A stretch of DNA of 8,964 bases from JADJLQ01 sp034439915. Its GTDB lineage: Bacteria > Bacteroidota > Bacteroidia > Chitinophagales > Saprospiraceae. Shown one piece after another: positions 1 through 7,690 of this stretch. A program made the position numbers and the translations under genes. Where the stretch lies: the NCBI GenBank assembly GCA_034439915.1, contig JAWXBI010000074.1, positions 1-8,964 of the forward strand. Direction: 5' to 3'. Numbering within the stretch: position 1 is the stretch's first letter; each line of letters begins with the position of its first letter. The notes under the pieces are model-generated. The model did not search any database. It was not told where the DNA came from and saw nothing but the letters and a program-made list of their open reading frames with translations.

Positions 1-111
1 AATTGATTTCGAGCGCTAAAGATAAAAAAATTAAAGTTGATAATTAACTGTTAAATGCCTTCTTAACACTGAGTAAAAACTATAATATGTCTATTTTTAC
101 CTCCGTTTTGA

Positions 112-189
112 ATGAGGTTGATTAAGCGTATATTTTATTGGGTTGTTGGCCTCTCGGCTTGGGGTTTAGTCCTACCTGACGTATATGCT
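112..189 (+). other. Sec signal peptide of the giant surface protein
   Basis: The first 26 codons encode a positively charged start (MRLIKR), a hydrophobic stretch (IFYWVVGLSAWGLVL) and a polar end (PDVYA), followed by Q27. Cleavage after the VYA tripeptide fits signal peptidase I rules. No lipobox cysteine is present, so the protein is not a lipoprotein. This fits Sec export to the periplasm before T9SS transport across the outer membrane. The cleavage point is predicted by eye. Confidence 0.82.
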
Positions 190-3100
190 CAGGTGATTTG
201 TCCCAAAGTAATTATGGTGCAGGTGGATGGTTGTGCTATCCCACAGGAAAAAGAATCGGAATATTTTCAATTTCGAACTGGGACCAGTGCTTTTAATCTG
301 AATTCCAACTTGTCAATTTCGACAATAGCAGGTACGCGAAATGGCTGGAAAGCTGTGCCTGCAATTGTTGCTGCCCTGAATGCGCGCGTGGGTACCTGTT
401 CTGATGGTTTGCCCATTTTTGTCAACCCCTACGCTGCCCCGTATAATGGAACCATACCTTCGAACAGCATGGTACTGGCTTTTATTGATCAAAACCCAAT
501 ATCAACGACCAGCAATTTGCGTGATTTGTGTGGTAGCGGATTGATTTTTGTGATTGCAGGCAATGCGAGCAATCCACTGCCCATGTTTGCTAATAAGGAC
601 GAATGCACCACAGATTGTAACAGGACTATTACAATTGCCATCGGCAATTGTAATTACATTGTAAATTATAATCCATTTCGATTGGATGATTTTAACGGTG
701 CTTACATTTCCATTTTTGAAGACGGCACGGTTGAATATGAATCTGCTAATGGGTGTAGACCGGTTGGAGAACCTTGTGCACCATTGAAAAACGACCTTAC
801 TTCTAACCAAACCACAATATGCCCCGGCTTCTCCCATGTTTTAGAACCTTTTGCAGATCCCCCCAGTCCAAACGCTTCGTATTTTACCCTGCCAAACCGT
901 GGAGGTACTGCTTATCCCATCGGAACTGAGGTTTTTGATTCTATTACCTTATATGCCAATGCCTGGAATGCATGCCAACCGCAAAATGTGCTGCAGTTTG
1001 TATTTAAGGTCAATATTATTCAAGGTCCGCAGATCGATAATTCACTCAGCCGGATAGAATCGACTTGCGGATATTTTATCTTACCACCTATCACCGGGAC
1101 TAGTCTTACCGGTGCCCAACGATATTATACCGGCAGGAGTGGAACCGGACCAAACCTCAGACCAGGGGATACCATCCGGACAAATACTATCTTGTATGCC
1201 TATGATCGACAGGTGGCTTCCGGTTGTGACGATGAAGAAGAATTGGAAATCCGTTTTGTCAGCGCCCCGGTCATCAACAATCCAAAAGACACTATAGTAC
1301 CATGTGGAGTAAGTTTTCAACTACCTCCATTCAACGGAATCAATCTGAGCGGCAATACTGCTTACTATACAGGAAGTAAAAAAACGAGCCCGGCAATTCC
1401 TCCTTCTTCTTTTATCACCACCGGAGGGATCTATTATGCTTTTGACGAACTCGGCCAGTGTTTTGATGAAGATACTTTTAATATCAGTTTAATTTCCAAT
1501 ATCATTATTCCTAAGGACATTATCTACCCGGATACTTTTTGTACAGAATATACCTTGCCCAATATCAACGGGCTTAAGGTAAACTATAATACCAGGCTGG
1601 ATGGATTGGGTCTCAGTTTTATGCCAAATGATACCATAATCACCAGCTACAAACTGTATATCAAAGCCAGTAACCTGGGTTGTTCGGTTACGGATAGTGT
1701 GATGTATACCAGGCAGTGGGTTTTTATTAATCCGATTTTCATTGATCAGCCTTGCAAACCTGTCCTGGACACTCTGCCGAGGATTCAAGGAAATTTTTTA
1801 ACCAATCAGGTAGCTTATTACAGTGAAAGAGGTGGCAAAGGCAAACGTTATCTTCCCGGGGATTCTGTACATGCCGTCAAAAGAGGTGTCTTCTATCAGA
1901 GTGAAGTATTGTATGCTTACGATAGTGTACAATACCGGTCCGGTAAATGTGTTAGCGAAATACCGGTGATCATCCCATTTTTTACTATCGTCGAACTTGA
2001 AAATATTCAGGATACCACCCTGGGGTGTGGCGAGACTTTTTTAATACCGGCGGTAAAACCTGCACTTTTCTCCAGTGCCGTTTATACGCTACCCAATAAA
2101 CAAGGAATTAAACTGGTGACCGGAACCCCGGTCACGGCAAATGGTACTTATTATGCTTATGGAGAATTTTCGCGATGTCATGATGAAGACACCTTTCGGA
2201 TCACCCTGGTTAATAATGCCACTCTTCCTCGCGATACTATTCGTTCGGATACTTTTTGTACCACCTTTATCTTACCGGGATTGCCAGGAGTGGTGTTGAG
2301 CTATAATACTCAATTGAATGGCCTGGATACCGCTTACCTTCCTGGTGACACGCTTACCAAAACGACAAAATTGTACATCCGGGCCAATAAATCGGGTTGC
2401 GATATTCTCGACAGTGTAACCTATACCCAACGTGGTATCCAAATCAATAACATTACCATTGAACAGCCCTGTACACCAGTCCTGGATTCTTTGCCGGGAA
2501 TCGTTGGCAGTTTTTTGACTTCACAAGTCGCCTATTGGAGTGAAATGGGTGGCAAGGGAAAACGTTACCTGCCCGGAGATTCCGTGCATGCTACTAAACG
2601 GAATGTATTATATGATTCCAGGATTTTATATGCTTACGACGGCATACAATATTCCAGCGGAAAATGTATGTCAGAAGTGATGGTGACCATACCGTTTTCC
2701 ACCATCGTTGAAATGGAACCACTGCAAGATACCATCCTTGCCTGTGGCCAGGTGTTTAAAGTGCCGGCATTACAACCGGAAAACTTTTTCACCAGTGCTG
2801 TGTATGCTCAGTCCAACAAAGAGGGTATTCGTTCACCGGCAGGAGCAGAGATTACCACTAGCGGTACCTATTATGTTTATGGTGAATTGATGAGGTGTTA
2901 TGATGAAGATACTTTTAATATCACATTTGATCGCGGGCCGGGGTACCAGAATAACGCCGACCTCAGTGCCTGTAATGAGGTCAGCCTGCCGGAAGTAAAT
3001 GGGACGGCTTTTTTATCGGATTCGGCCCTCTACTTTACCGGTCCGTTTGGCCAAGGTATCCGTTATGTTCCGGGCAACACGATCACCCAAAGTCAAACTC

Positions 3101-6100
3101 TGTTTATATTTGATGTGAGCCAACCCGCCTGCCTCACCCAGGATACCGTCCTGGTGCGGGTTAGCCAGCGACCGGAGCTCATAATACCTATTTATTACGA
3201 AGGATGTGATTCAATAAGGTTAGGCCAGGATCAGGACTATCCCGACCTCCTTTATTATGCTCAACCCGGAAGAATTGGTCAGTCCTATTTGCCCCAGACC
3301 TGGATTACAAATAACCGGACTTTGTACGCTTTTGCCGGGGATCCGGGATGTTTTGATGAAGATACCATCTCGATCATTGTGCGTCCAACTCCGCAGATTG
3401 CTAGGATCCGGGATACGACGGTCTGCAACGAATTTTTATTGCCCTTAATCAGGGGTCAAAACCTGACCGGAGATCAGCATTATCATGCCTTGCCTGGAGA
3501 TCAGGGGCAGGATTTTTATGGAGGTATGCACTATGTAACCTCCACTTCGGTCTACTATGTCTGGAACAATAATTCATTTTGTTTTGATGAGGACACGTTG
3601 AACATCACGATCATCCCAAGACCTGCAATCGATAGTTTAAGTCCTGTCAACGTCTGCGAAGAATATATTTTGCCCGCCCCAACGGGAAATAACCTGAGCG
3701 GAGTAAGTTATTTTGCTGCACCGGGTGGACAGGGAGTAGAATATCCGGTAGGGAGCACCGTCAATCAAAGCATCACTTTATTTGCGTTTCAGGACGCACC
3801 GGTTTGTCCGGCTCAACGCGCTTTGCAGATCGCCATTAGCGATAGCACGTCCTCGGCATTTACCTTATCTGCAGGGGAAATATGTGCCGGAGACCTTCTG
3901 CAGTTAAGACACAGTGGTAAAGGGAGGATGCCAAATTATAGCTGGACTATCGTCAAAGATCCTCTTTCAAATCAGCCATCTCAACTTGCCAACATGGCCA
4001 ATCATGACCTGGCACTGGATACTGGTTTATATACCATCAGACTAAGGGCTGTTTCGGGCCGCTGTGATGGTCCGGAGACCAGTCAGTCCGTCAATGTGAT
4101 CCCGGCTCTGCCTCCGATTTCGCGGCTGGTCTGTGCCCCGGAAGCTGATCGGATTGTATTTACCTGGGACCAGGTGCCTGGCGCGACAGATTATCAGGTG
4201 CAAATGATTACCGGCCCTACCGGGATAAGGAGTCCGTATCAGATGATTTTCGGTGGACTTACCCTGGGTCAACTTGTAGGTATCCAGGTAACTCCTTTGG
4301 GGGATATTGCCTGCGCCAACGGACAGTCTGCCGCACTGACCTGCGCTACCAGATTTTGTGATAATGTGCGTATAACTATTGTGGATGAGCCATCATTCTG
4401 TAGTGGTGATGGACCGATTGTTCCAATAATTCTTATTACCAGAGATCTTACAGATACGATACCCTATCAAAAATCATTGACCGGTCCGGGTATAGTCGAT
4501 GGGGTATTTTATCCTTCTGTTGCCGGGCCGGGGGACCATATAATCCGGTATACGATGACCAGAGACAGTTGTAGTTTTATGGATACTGTTGTTTATCGGG
4601 TAGGCAGTGGTTCTGTGTTGATCCTCAATGAAGATGCGGTAGAATGTGCCCCTCAAAACCAGCAGCAGTTTAATATCCGGATGAGGATTCAAACGGACAA
4701 TAAACCTTACCGGGTCTATTATTCTTATGAAGGCAACAGCAGCAGCGTATTTCAGTCCAGTGCAGACAATTTTACCCTCTCCGCTCTATATGGATTGATC
4801 GGTGATTCCATCACGATTGATAGTGTTTTGGATGCGGCCGATTGCAGGATGCAGATCGCCAGCAATGCCGGGACCAGGACGTTCAGGGCCGTGCGGTTTA
4901 TTGCAGCGGTAGATACCAGTTCGGTGTGTGATTTCACCCGACGTACCTATCAATACCGGATAACGCTGCGGAATACCAATGTGAATGATCCAATACGTAT
5001 TCTCAGTGGAGGAGGTCAGATCATTGATTCAATTTATATATCACCCCAGGTGCCCTTTGGCCAAAGTCATCAAGTACGTATAAGTCATTTTAATGCCTGC
5101 GACACTTTATCTTTTAACTTCAACATAGCCTGTTCCTGTGAGTCTGTCCGGGATACCTTCAGGACCACGGCATGCCAAACCGAAACCATTACCATCCGGG
5201 GAAAAAACTATACGATCAACCAATCGACCGGTACGGATACCATACCCTCTAGTATTCCTGGATTTTGTGATACCCTCCGAAGAATAGAAATCCGGTTTTT
5301 AATAGACCCTCAATTAAATCTGAGGCCGACGATTTGTCCGGGAGACAGTCTGGCAGTGGCAGGTATGGTTTTTACTCAATCCATGCCTTCAGGGATAATA
5401 CGATTGGCCAATCAGGCCGCCAATGGTTGCGACAGTGTGATATCGGTGGTATTGGATTTTTATGCGCCTATAGTTCGCGTTATTCGGGATACAATCTGTG
5501 CAGGAGACACCCTGATATTGTCAGGTATTGGTTTTTACCTCAATCATACCCGGGACTCCATTCGTTTTCTGAATCAATCGGTCAATGGTTGTGACAGCCT
5601 GGTGTACTTTATTATTCAAGTAGAAAACCTTGCCGTCAATTTTAGCCTGGAATCCTCCGGCTGCAGTATTATTAATTCAAAGTCCATTCTGATAAGCAAT
5701 ATTATCGGTGGTTCGGCTCCCTATACTTACCGGATCGGAAACGGAAATTTGAATGCGATTGGTTCCTTGCCATTGCGGTTAAGCCAGTTTACATCAGATA
5801 CCTTTGATCTAGTCATACGGTCCCGCCAGGGATGCCAACAACGATTACCGATCCGGTTTTCCCCATTGAATGCCAATCTGAACGTCGACCTGGGATCGGA
5901 TACTACCATAACGATTGGGGGCCAGATACCTATTACGATTCAAACCAATTTTAGTCCAAGCTCTATTCGTTGGCTTACCCAGAATAACCTCTCTTGCCTG
6001 AATTGCGTGAATCCCATCGCCACGCCAGTAACCTCAAGCCTTTACATCGTCGAGGTGCTTGATATCAATGGTTGCGCTAAACGAGATACACTTTGGATAT

Positions 6101-6414
6101 TTGTGGACCCGGAAGTCATGATCTTTGTGCCCAACCTGATCAGAACAATCAGTACAGATGACCGGAACAGAGCATTGGTTCTTTTCCCATCCGTTGAAGT
6201 GCAAAGTATTTCCAGGTTTACCCTATTTGACCGCTGGGGCACCATGGTCGTTGACCTCACCAACCTGGGTGCCGGCGGCCAGGCGATACCGGTTTGGGAT
6301 GGACGGTTTAAAGGCATCGATGCACCCAATGCTGTTTATATTTACAAACTGGTGTATACTACCCTTGATGGAAGGAGCAAATTCAAATATGGAGATGTTA
6401 CGGTAGTCCGGTAA
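112..6414 (+). CDS. Giant secreted multi-repeat surface protein with T9SS type B (gliding-motility-associated) C-terminal domain
   Basis: This gene encodes a 2,100-residue protein that is probably exported by Sec and then T9SS and acts on or outside the cell as an adhesin-like protein. The role is inferred; no catalytic motif is visible. Residues 1-26 form a signal peptide (RLIKR, a hydrophobic core, then VYA before Q27). Residues 27-230 are a cysteine-rich head with the motif LCGSGLIFVIAGNAS. About thirteen beta-sandwich modules follow, starting near C237, C319, C398, C477, C548, C639, C716, C787, C878, C954, C1032, C1105 and C1182. They share the pattern C-x3-LP-x-(I/V)-x-G, YY, GxGxxYxPGD, LYAY and a second Cys, often followed by DEDTF. 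Next come a PKD-like segment (about 1250-1330), a fibronectin-III-like segment (1330-1415), GCDS-type modules (C1688, C1742, C1796), an SprB-like unit (1846-1925), a PKD-like unit with LSCLNC, and the sorting domain (2002-2100). I chose the ATG because the signal peptide follows it directly. No Shine-Dalgarno is visible, which is common in Bacteroidota. The frame is intact. Confidence 0.93.
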   Translation: MRLIKRIFYWVVGLSAWGLVLPDVYAQVICPKVIMVQVDGCAIPQEKESEYFQFRTGTSAFNLNSNLSISTIAGTRNGWKAVPAIVAALNARVGTCSDGLPIFVNPYAAPYNGTIPSNSMVLAFIDQNPISTTSNLRDLCGSGLIFVIAGNASNPLPMFANKDECTTDCNRTITIAIGNCNYIVNYNPFRLDDFNGAYISIFEDGTVEYESANGCRPVGEPCAPLKNDLTSNQTTICPGFSHVLEPFADPPSPNASYFTLPNRGGTAYPIGTEVFDSITLYANAWNACQPQNVLQFVFKVNIIQGPQIDNSLSRIESTCGYFILPPITGTSLTGAQRYYTGRSGTGPNLRPGDTIRTNTILYAYDRQVASGCDDEEELEIRFVSAPVINNPKDTIVPCGVSFQLPPFNGINLSGNTAYYTGSKKTSPAIPPSSFITTGGIYYAFDELGQCFDEDTFNISLISNIIIPKDIIYPDTFCTEYTLPNINGLKVNYNTRLDGLGLSFMPNDTIITSYKLYIKASNLGCSVTDSVMYTRQWVFINPIFIDQPCKPVLDTLPRIQGNFLTNQVAYYSERGGKGKRYLPGDSVHAVKRGVFYQSEVLYAYDSVQYRSGKCVSEIPVIIPFFTIVELENIQDTTLGCGETFLIPAVKPALFSSAVYTLPNKQGIKLVTGTPVTANGTYYAYGEFSRCHDEDTFRITLVNNATLPRDTIRSDTFCTTFILPGLPGVVLSYNTQLNGLDTAYLPGDTLTKTTKLYIRANKSGCDILDSVTYTQRGIQINNITIEQPCTPVLDSLPGIVGSFLTSQVAYWSEMGGKGKRYLPGDSVHATKRNVLYDSRILYAYDGIQYSSGKCMSEVMVTIPFSTIVEMEPLQDTILACGQVFKVPALQPENFFTSAVYAQSNKEGIRSPAGAEITTSGTYYVYGELMRCYDEDTFNITFDRGPGYQNNADLSACNEVSLPEVNGTAFLSDSALYFTGPFGQGIRYVPGNTITQSQTLFIFDVSQPACLTQDTVLVRVSQRPELIIPIYYEGCDSIRLGQDQDYPDLLYYAQPGRIGQSYLPQTWITNNRTLYAFAGDPGCFDEDTISIIVRPTPQIARIRDTTVCNEFLLPLIRGQNLTGDQHYHALPGDQGQDFYGGMHYVTSTSVYYVWNNNSFCFDEDTLNITIIPRPAIDSLSPVNVCEEYILPAPTGNNLSGVSYFAAPGGQGVEYPVGSTVNQSITLFAFQDAPVCPAQRALQIAISDSTSSAFTLSAGEICAGDLLQLRHSGKGRMPNYSWTIVKDPLSNQPSQLANMANHDLALDTGLYTIRLRAVSGRCDGPETSQSVNVIPALPPISRLVCAPEADRIVFTWDQVPGATDYQVQMITGPTGIRSPYQMIFGGLTLGQLVGIQVTPLGDIACANGQSAALTCATRFCDNVRITIVDEPSFCSGDGPIVPIILITRDLTDTIPYQKSLTGPGIVDGVFYPSVAGPGDHIIRYTMTRDSCSFMDTVVYRVGSGSVLILNEDAVECAPQNQQQFNIRMRIQTDNKPYRVYYSYEGNSSSVFQSSADNFTLSALYGLIGDSITIDSVLDAADCRMQIASNAGTRTFRAVRFIAAVDTSSVCDFTRRTYQYRITLRNTNVNDPIRILSGGGQIIDSIYISPQVPFGQSHQVRISHFNACDTLSFNFNIACSCESVRDTFRTTACQTETITIRGKNYTINQSTGTDTIPSSIPGFCDTLRRIEIRFLIDPQLNLRPTICPGDSLAVAGMVFTQSMPSGIIRLANQAANGCDSVISVVLDFYAPIVRVIRDTICAGDTLILSGIGFYLNHTRDSIRFLNQSVNGCDSLVYFIIQVENLAVNFSLESSGCSIINSKSILISNIIGGSAPYTYRIGNGNLNAIGSLPLRLSQFTSDTFDLVIRSRQGCQQRLPIRFSPLNANLNVDLGSDTTITIGGQIPITIQTNFSPSSIRWLTQNNLSCLNCVNPIATPVTSSLYIVEVLDINGCAKRDTLWIFVDPEVMIFVPNLIRTISTDDRNRALVLFPSVEVQSISRFTLFDRWGTMVVDLTNLGAGGQAIPVWDGRFKGIDAPNAVYIYKLVYTTLDGRSKFKYGDVTVVR
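1504..2937 (+). repeat. Tandem duplication of a 717-bp, three-module block inside the giant gene
   Basis: The block encoding residues 465-703 is repeated at residues 704-942 with a constant offset of 239 codons. C477, C548 and C639 match C716, C787 and C878. Within the second module, 53 of 71 aligned residues are identical by hand count, and both copies contain GGKGKRYLPGDSVHA. The DNA around base 1831 matches the DNA around base 2548 at the same 717-bp offset, with mostly third-position changes. The module starting at C398 resembles the third module of each block, so the order reads A-B-C-A-B-C-A. This indicates growth of the gene by in-frame tandem duplication followed by divergence. The block ends are approximate. 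Confidence 0.88.
6115..6411 (+). other. T9SS type B / gliding-motility-associated C-terminal sorting domain (divergent)
   Basis: The last 99 residues or so resemble the C-terminal domain that directs proteins through T9SS (type B, TIGR04131-like). The diagnostic parts are an opening IFVPN, the core FDRWGTMVV at residue 2039, WDGRFKG at 2062, AVYIYKLVY, and a closing GDVTVVR. The usual acidic loop after the opening (roughly SPNGDGxND) is replaced by LIRTISTDDRNR, so the glycines and most of the expected aspartate pattern are missing. The rest of the fold signature is intact, and I think it still works as a sorting signal. Confidence 0.85.
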
Positions 6415-6504
6415 CTGCTAAGGTGCTAAACGCTGCCGCTGTAAATCAGGATCATCTCAACCACATAAGTTCAGTTATAAACTTAATTAAGGCATTAAAC
6501 CCAG

Positions 6505-6526
6505 ATTTTGCAGTTCACTGCAAAAT
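6505..6526. terminator. Perfect 9-bp hairpin downstream of the giant gene, possible terminator
   Basis: ATTTTGCAG, the loop TTCA and CTGCAAAAT form a perfect 9-bp stem, and an adjoining G-T wobble could extend it. It starts about 90 bases after the stop codon of the giant gene. No T-run follows it on the plus strand (TCAATCTATC follows), so it is not a textbook intrinsic terminator. It could still end transcription or protect the 3' end of the message. It is the strongest simple hairpin in the first 150 bases after the gene. Confidence 0.35.
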
Positions 6527-6572
6527 TCAATCTATCTAGTGTCAAGTTAGGCCTGTTATGGCGGACAAATTA

Positions 6573-6784
6573 TCTCATAGTGAGAGAAGTGAGCGGAGAG
6601 AGAAGCAAGCGGTGAGAGAAGCAAGCGGTGAGCAACGCAATCGAAGACAGCGATAGCGCAACGGACAGCGCGGCGTGCAGCGAAGCTGCGACTTAACATT
6701 GTGTCGTACAACTCTAATCCGATTTTTCGTTTGCTTCCCTTTGGTCTTCGCTCGTTGTGCTCGCAGTGTCGCTGTGGGAAATTA
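6573..6784. repeat. GC-rich dispersed-repeat-like element bracketed by GACAAATTA
   Basis: This stretch of about 210 bp is much richer in G and C than its AT-rich surroundings. Its left half is purine-rich (GAGAGAAGC-type words) and its right half is pyrimidine-rich on the plus strand. Partial inverted complementarity links the halves: CGAAGAC at 6642-6648 pairs with GTCTTCG at 6744-6750, and AGAAGCAAGCG roughly pairs with CGTTTGCTTCC near 6728-6738. A small hairpin, GCAGC-GAA-GCTGC, lies at 6677-6689. The 9-mer GACAAATTA flanks the element at 6564-6572 and 6785-6793, as a target-site duplication would. No transposase is encoded. It could be a non-autonomous mobile element or another interspersed repeat; I did not identify a named family. 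Confidence 0.45.
6582..6629. repeat. Three tandem copies of a 16-bp unit
   Basis: GAGAGAAGCAAGCGGT occurs exactly at 6598-6613 and 6614-6629. A third copy with three mismatches precedes them at 6582-6597 (GAGAGAAGTGAGCGGA), and a partial copy (GAGCAACG) follows. A 16-bp period is not a multiple of three, which argues against a coding role. The array forms the left part of the GC-rich element at 6573-6784. Confidence 0.85.
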
Positions 6785-6793
6785 GACAAATTA

Positions 6794-7102
6794 AACTTAA
6801 CATAGCACTAGTCGTATTGGTTTGTAGGTGAGGGAATGATTCATTACTATTTATTTGCATTTATTCTATTGATTTTGAAATATTCTAAAGGCACATTAAA
6901 AAATGGGCAACTCCTGGTTACCATTGGTTCCGTGCCGTATCCACCTCATTTTGGTAAAAAAATATCCTTAAATCCTTTGCCAGGCTTACCGTAGGTACAG
7001 CATCCAGCAAATCATGTAGTAGTAAATTGATATTCAATACAGACATTTTAATCGGATAGGGTGCTTTAATAAACTTCTATAAAAACAATCATTTGGATAA
7101 AA
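6794..7102. other. AT-rich gene-poor stretch with only doubtful short ORFs
   Basis: This stretch holds no gene I can support. Two short antisense ORFs overlap here. A 52-codon plus-strand ORF at 6836-6994 begins with a hydrophobic stretch (MIHYYLFAFILLIL) and has AGGTGAGGG just before its ATG. A 42-codon minus-strand ORF at 6918-7046 (MSVLNINLLLHDLLDAV...) stays open for another ten codons or so upstream of its ATG. At most one can be a real peptide or a gene remnant, and I recognise neither. The 9-mer ACTTAACAT at 6795-6803 also occurs at 6691-6699. Confidence 0.4.
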
Positions 7103-7177
7103 GGGCGTACATACGGCAAGCTCGGCACGCTATATTTACTTTTTACGCGTTTTGCCTACAGTAAATCCCTACGGGAT
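7103..7177. repeat. Composite hairpin repeat, copy 1 (ends AGTAAATCCCTACGGGAT)
   Basis: The unit begins with GGGCGTAC and GGCACGC, whose GCGT and ACGC arms can pair. An AT-rich spacer follows, and then an 18-bp core at 7160-7177 that is identical to the core of the second copy. The core holds the stem-loop ATCCC-TAC-GGGAT. In this copy AAATCC at 7163-7168 can also pair with GGATTT at 7182-7187, giving a competing fold. I recall similar ATCCC-GGGAT palindromes scattered in Bacteroidota intergenic DNA, but I could not check this. Confidence 0.65.
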
Positions 7178-7260
7178 TGAAGGATTTATTACATTTTATA
7201 GCCGAAGTTCGTATACCAACAATCAGAACTGCCTATGTCTAGGCCTCAGTATGTATGACA

Positions 7261-7326
7261 GGGCGTACCTACAGCACGCCGTAAATATCCTTACTTGTTT
7301 TTACCTATAGTAAATCCCTACGGGAT
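7261..7326. repeat. Composite hairpin repeat, copy 2 (ends AGTAAATCCCTACGGGAT)
   Basis: This is a second, shorter copy of the unit at 7103-7177. It opens with GGGCGTACCTACAGCACGC, in which GCGTxC and GxACGC arms form a small hairpin. It then has TTTACCTATAG in place of TTTGCCTACAG, and the identical 18-bp core at 7309-7326 with the ATCCC-TAC-GGGAT stem. The outer arms, the spacer character and the core keep the same order in both copies, so this is a duplicated unit and not one chance palindrome. The remaining bases up to 7438 show no gene and no clear terminator for the leftward operon. Confidence 0.65.
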
Positions 7327-7438
7327 AGATTCTATGTGCACTATGTCCTATCGCTGCGCTGTGGTTCAAATTCAAAATCCATAGAGGGGTATTACCTGTC
7401 TATGTTTAGCTAACCTGATAAGAGTACCGTAATCAGAA

Positions 7439-7690
7439 TCAGGGAAATTGAACTCCCTTAAAAATAATGCTGGCTTGAATCGACTGGTCTTTGAGATGAA
7501 GATATTCCTGCCGCTGGTTATCATTTAAAAAAGCCTTTAAATGATCGTCCCCGGGAAAACTGACCAGATGGATTTCATGCGGAGGGGCCATGGTACCTTC
7601 TATAAATTGATCTGCTGCAGGGCTGATGCGCATCAACAACGCTCCTTCATACCTGGAGATGGCCGGAAGAGCAATGTCATTCAAATTCAT
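7439..7690 (-). CDS. DUF1330-like small alpha/beta protein (ORF lacking its natural N-terminus)
   Basis: This intact 83-codon ORF resembles the C-terminal four-fifths of small DUF1330 / dimeric alpha-beta barrel proteins. It has ISRYEGALLMRI (helix end and second strand), EIHLVSFPGDDHLKAFLND (strand, then helix) and RQEYLHLKDQSIQASIIFKG (helix and last strand). The function of these proteins is mostly unknown; the fold is shared with small monooxygenases and stress-response barrels. The first strand and helix are missing here but are encoded directly upstream in another frame (7677-7745). The gene therefore probably carries a single-base frameshift near 7677-7680. The ATG at 7690 is preceded by AGAGGAG at good spacing, so a shortened protein could be made from it. 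It is the last gene of the leftward cluster. I am sure of the ORF, fairly sure of the family, and doubtful that this is the native start. Confidence 0.7.
   Translation of the reverse strand: MNLNDIALPAISRYEGALLMRISPAADQFIEGTMAPPHEIHLVSFPGDDHLKAFLNDNQRQEYLHLKDQSIQASIIFKGVQFP

Noticed and set aside
37..86. Promoter for the giant gene (TTG at 37-39; TATAAT at 81-86)
   Set aside because: No TAnnTTTG box lies at the right distance from the TTG, and the only -35-like partner of TATAAT (TTAACA at 63-68) is too close. The real promoter may lie here or further left, but nothing can be supported.
502..837. Long minus-strand and alternate-frame ORFs inside the giant gene (for example this 111-codon one)
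   Set aside because: They are shadows of the intact 2,100-codon frame; they show no domains, signal peptides or ribosome sites, and the plus frame explains the conservation pattern of the repeats.
6556..6789. A 77-codon minus-strand ORF across the GC-rich element
   Set aside because: It coincides with the repeat element, is built from its 16-bp tandem units (not a multiple of three), has a low-complexity Arg/Ser/Ala-rich translation and no recognisable domain. It is most likely open by composition.
7406..7413. Palindrome TTAGCTAA as a terminator of the leftward operon
   Set aside because: Only 8 bp with no loop, no GC stem and no following T-run on the minus strand.
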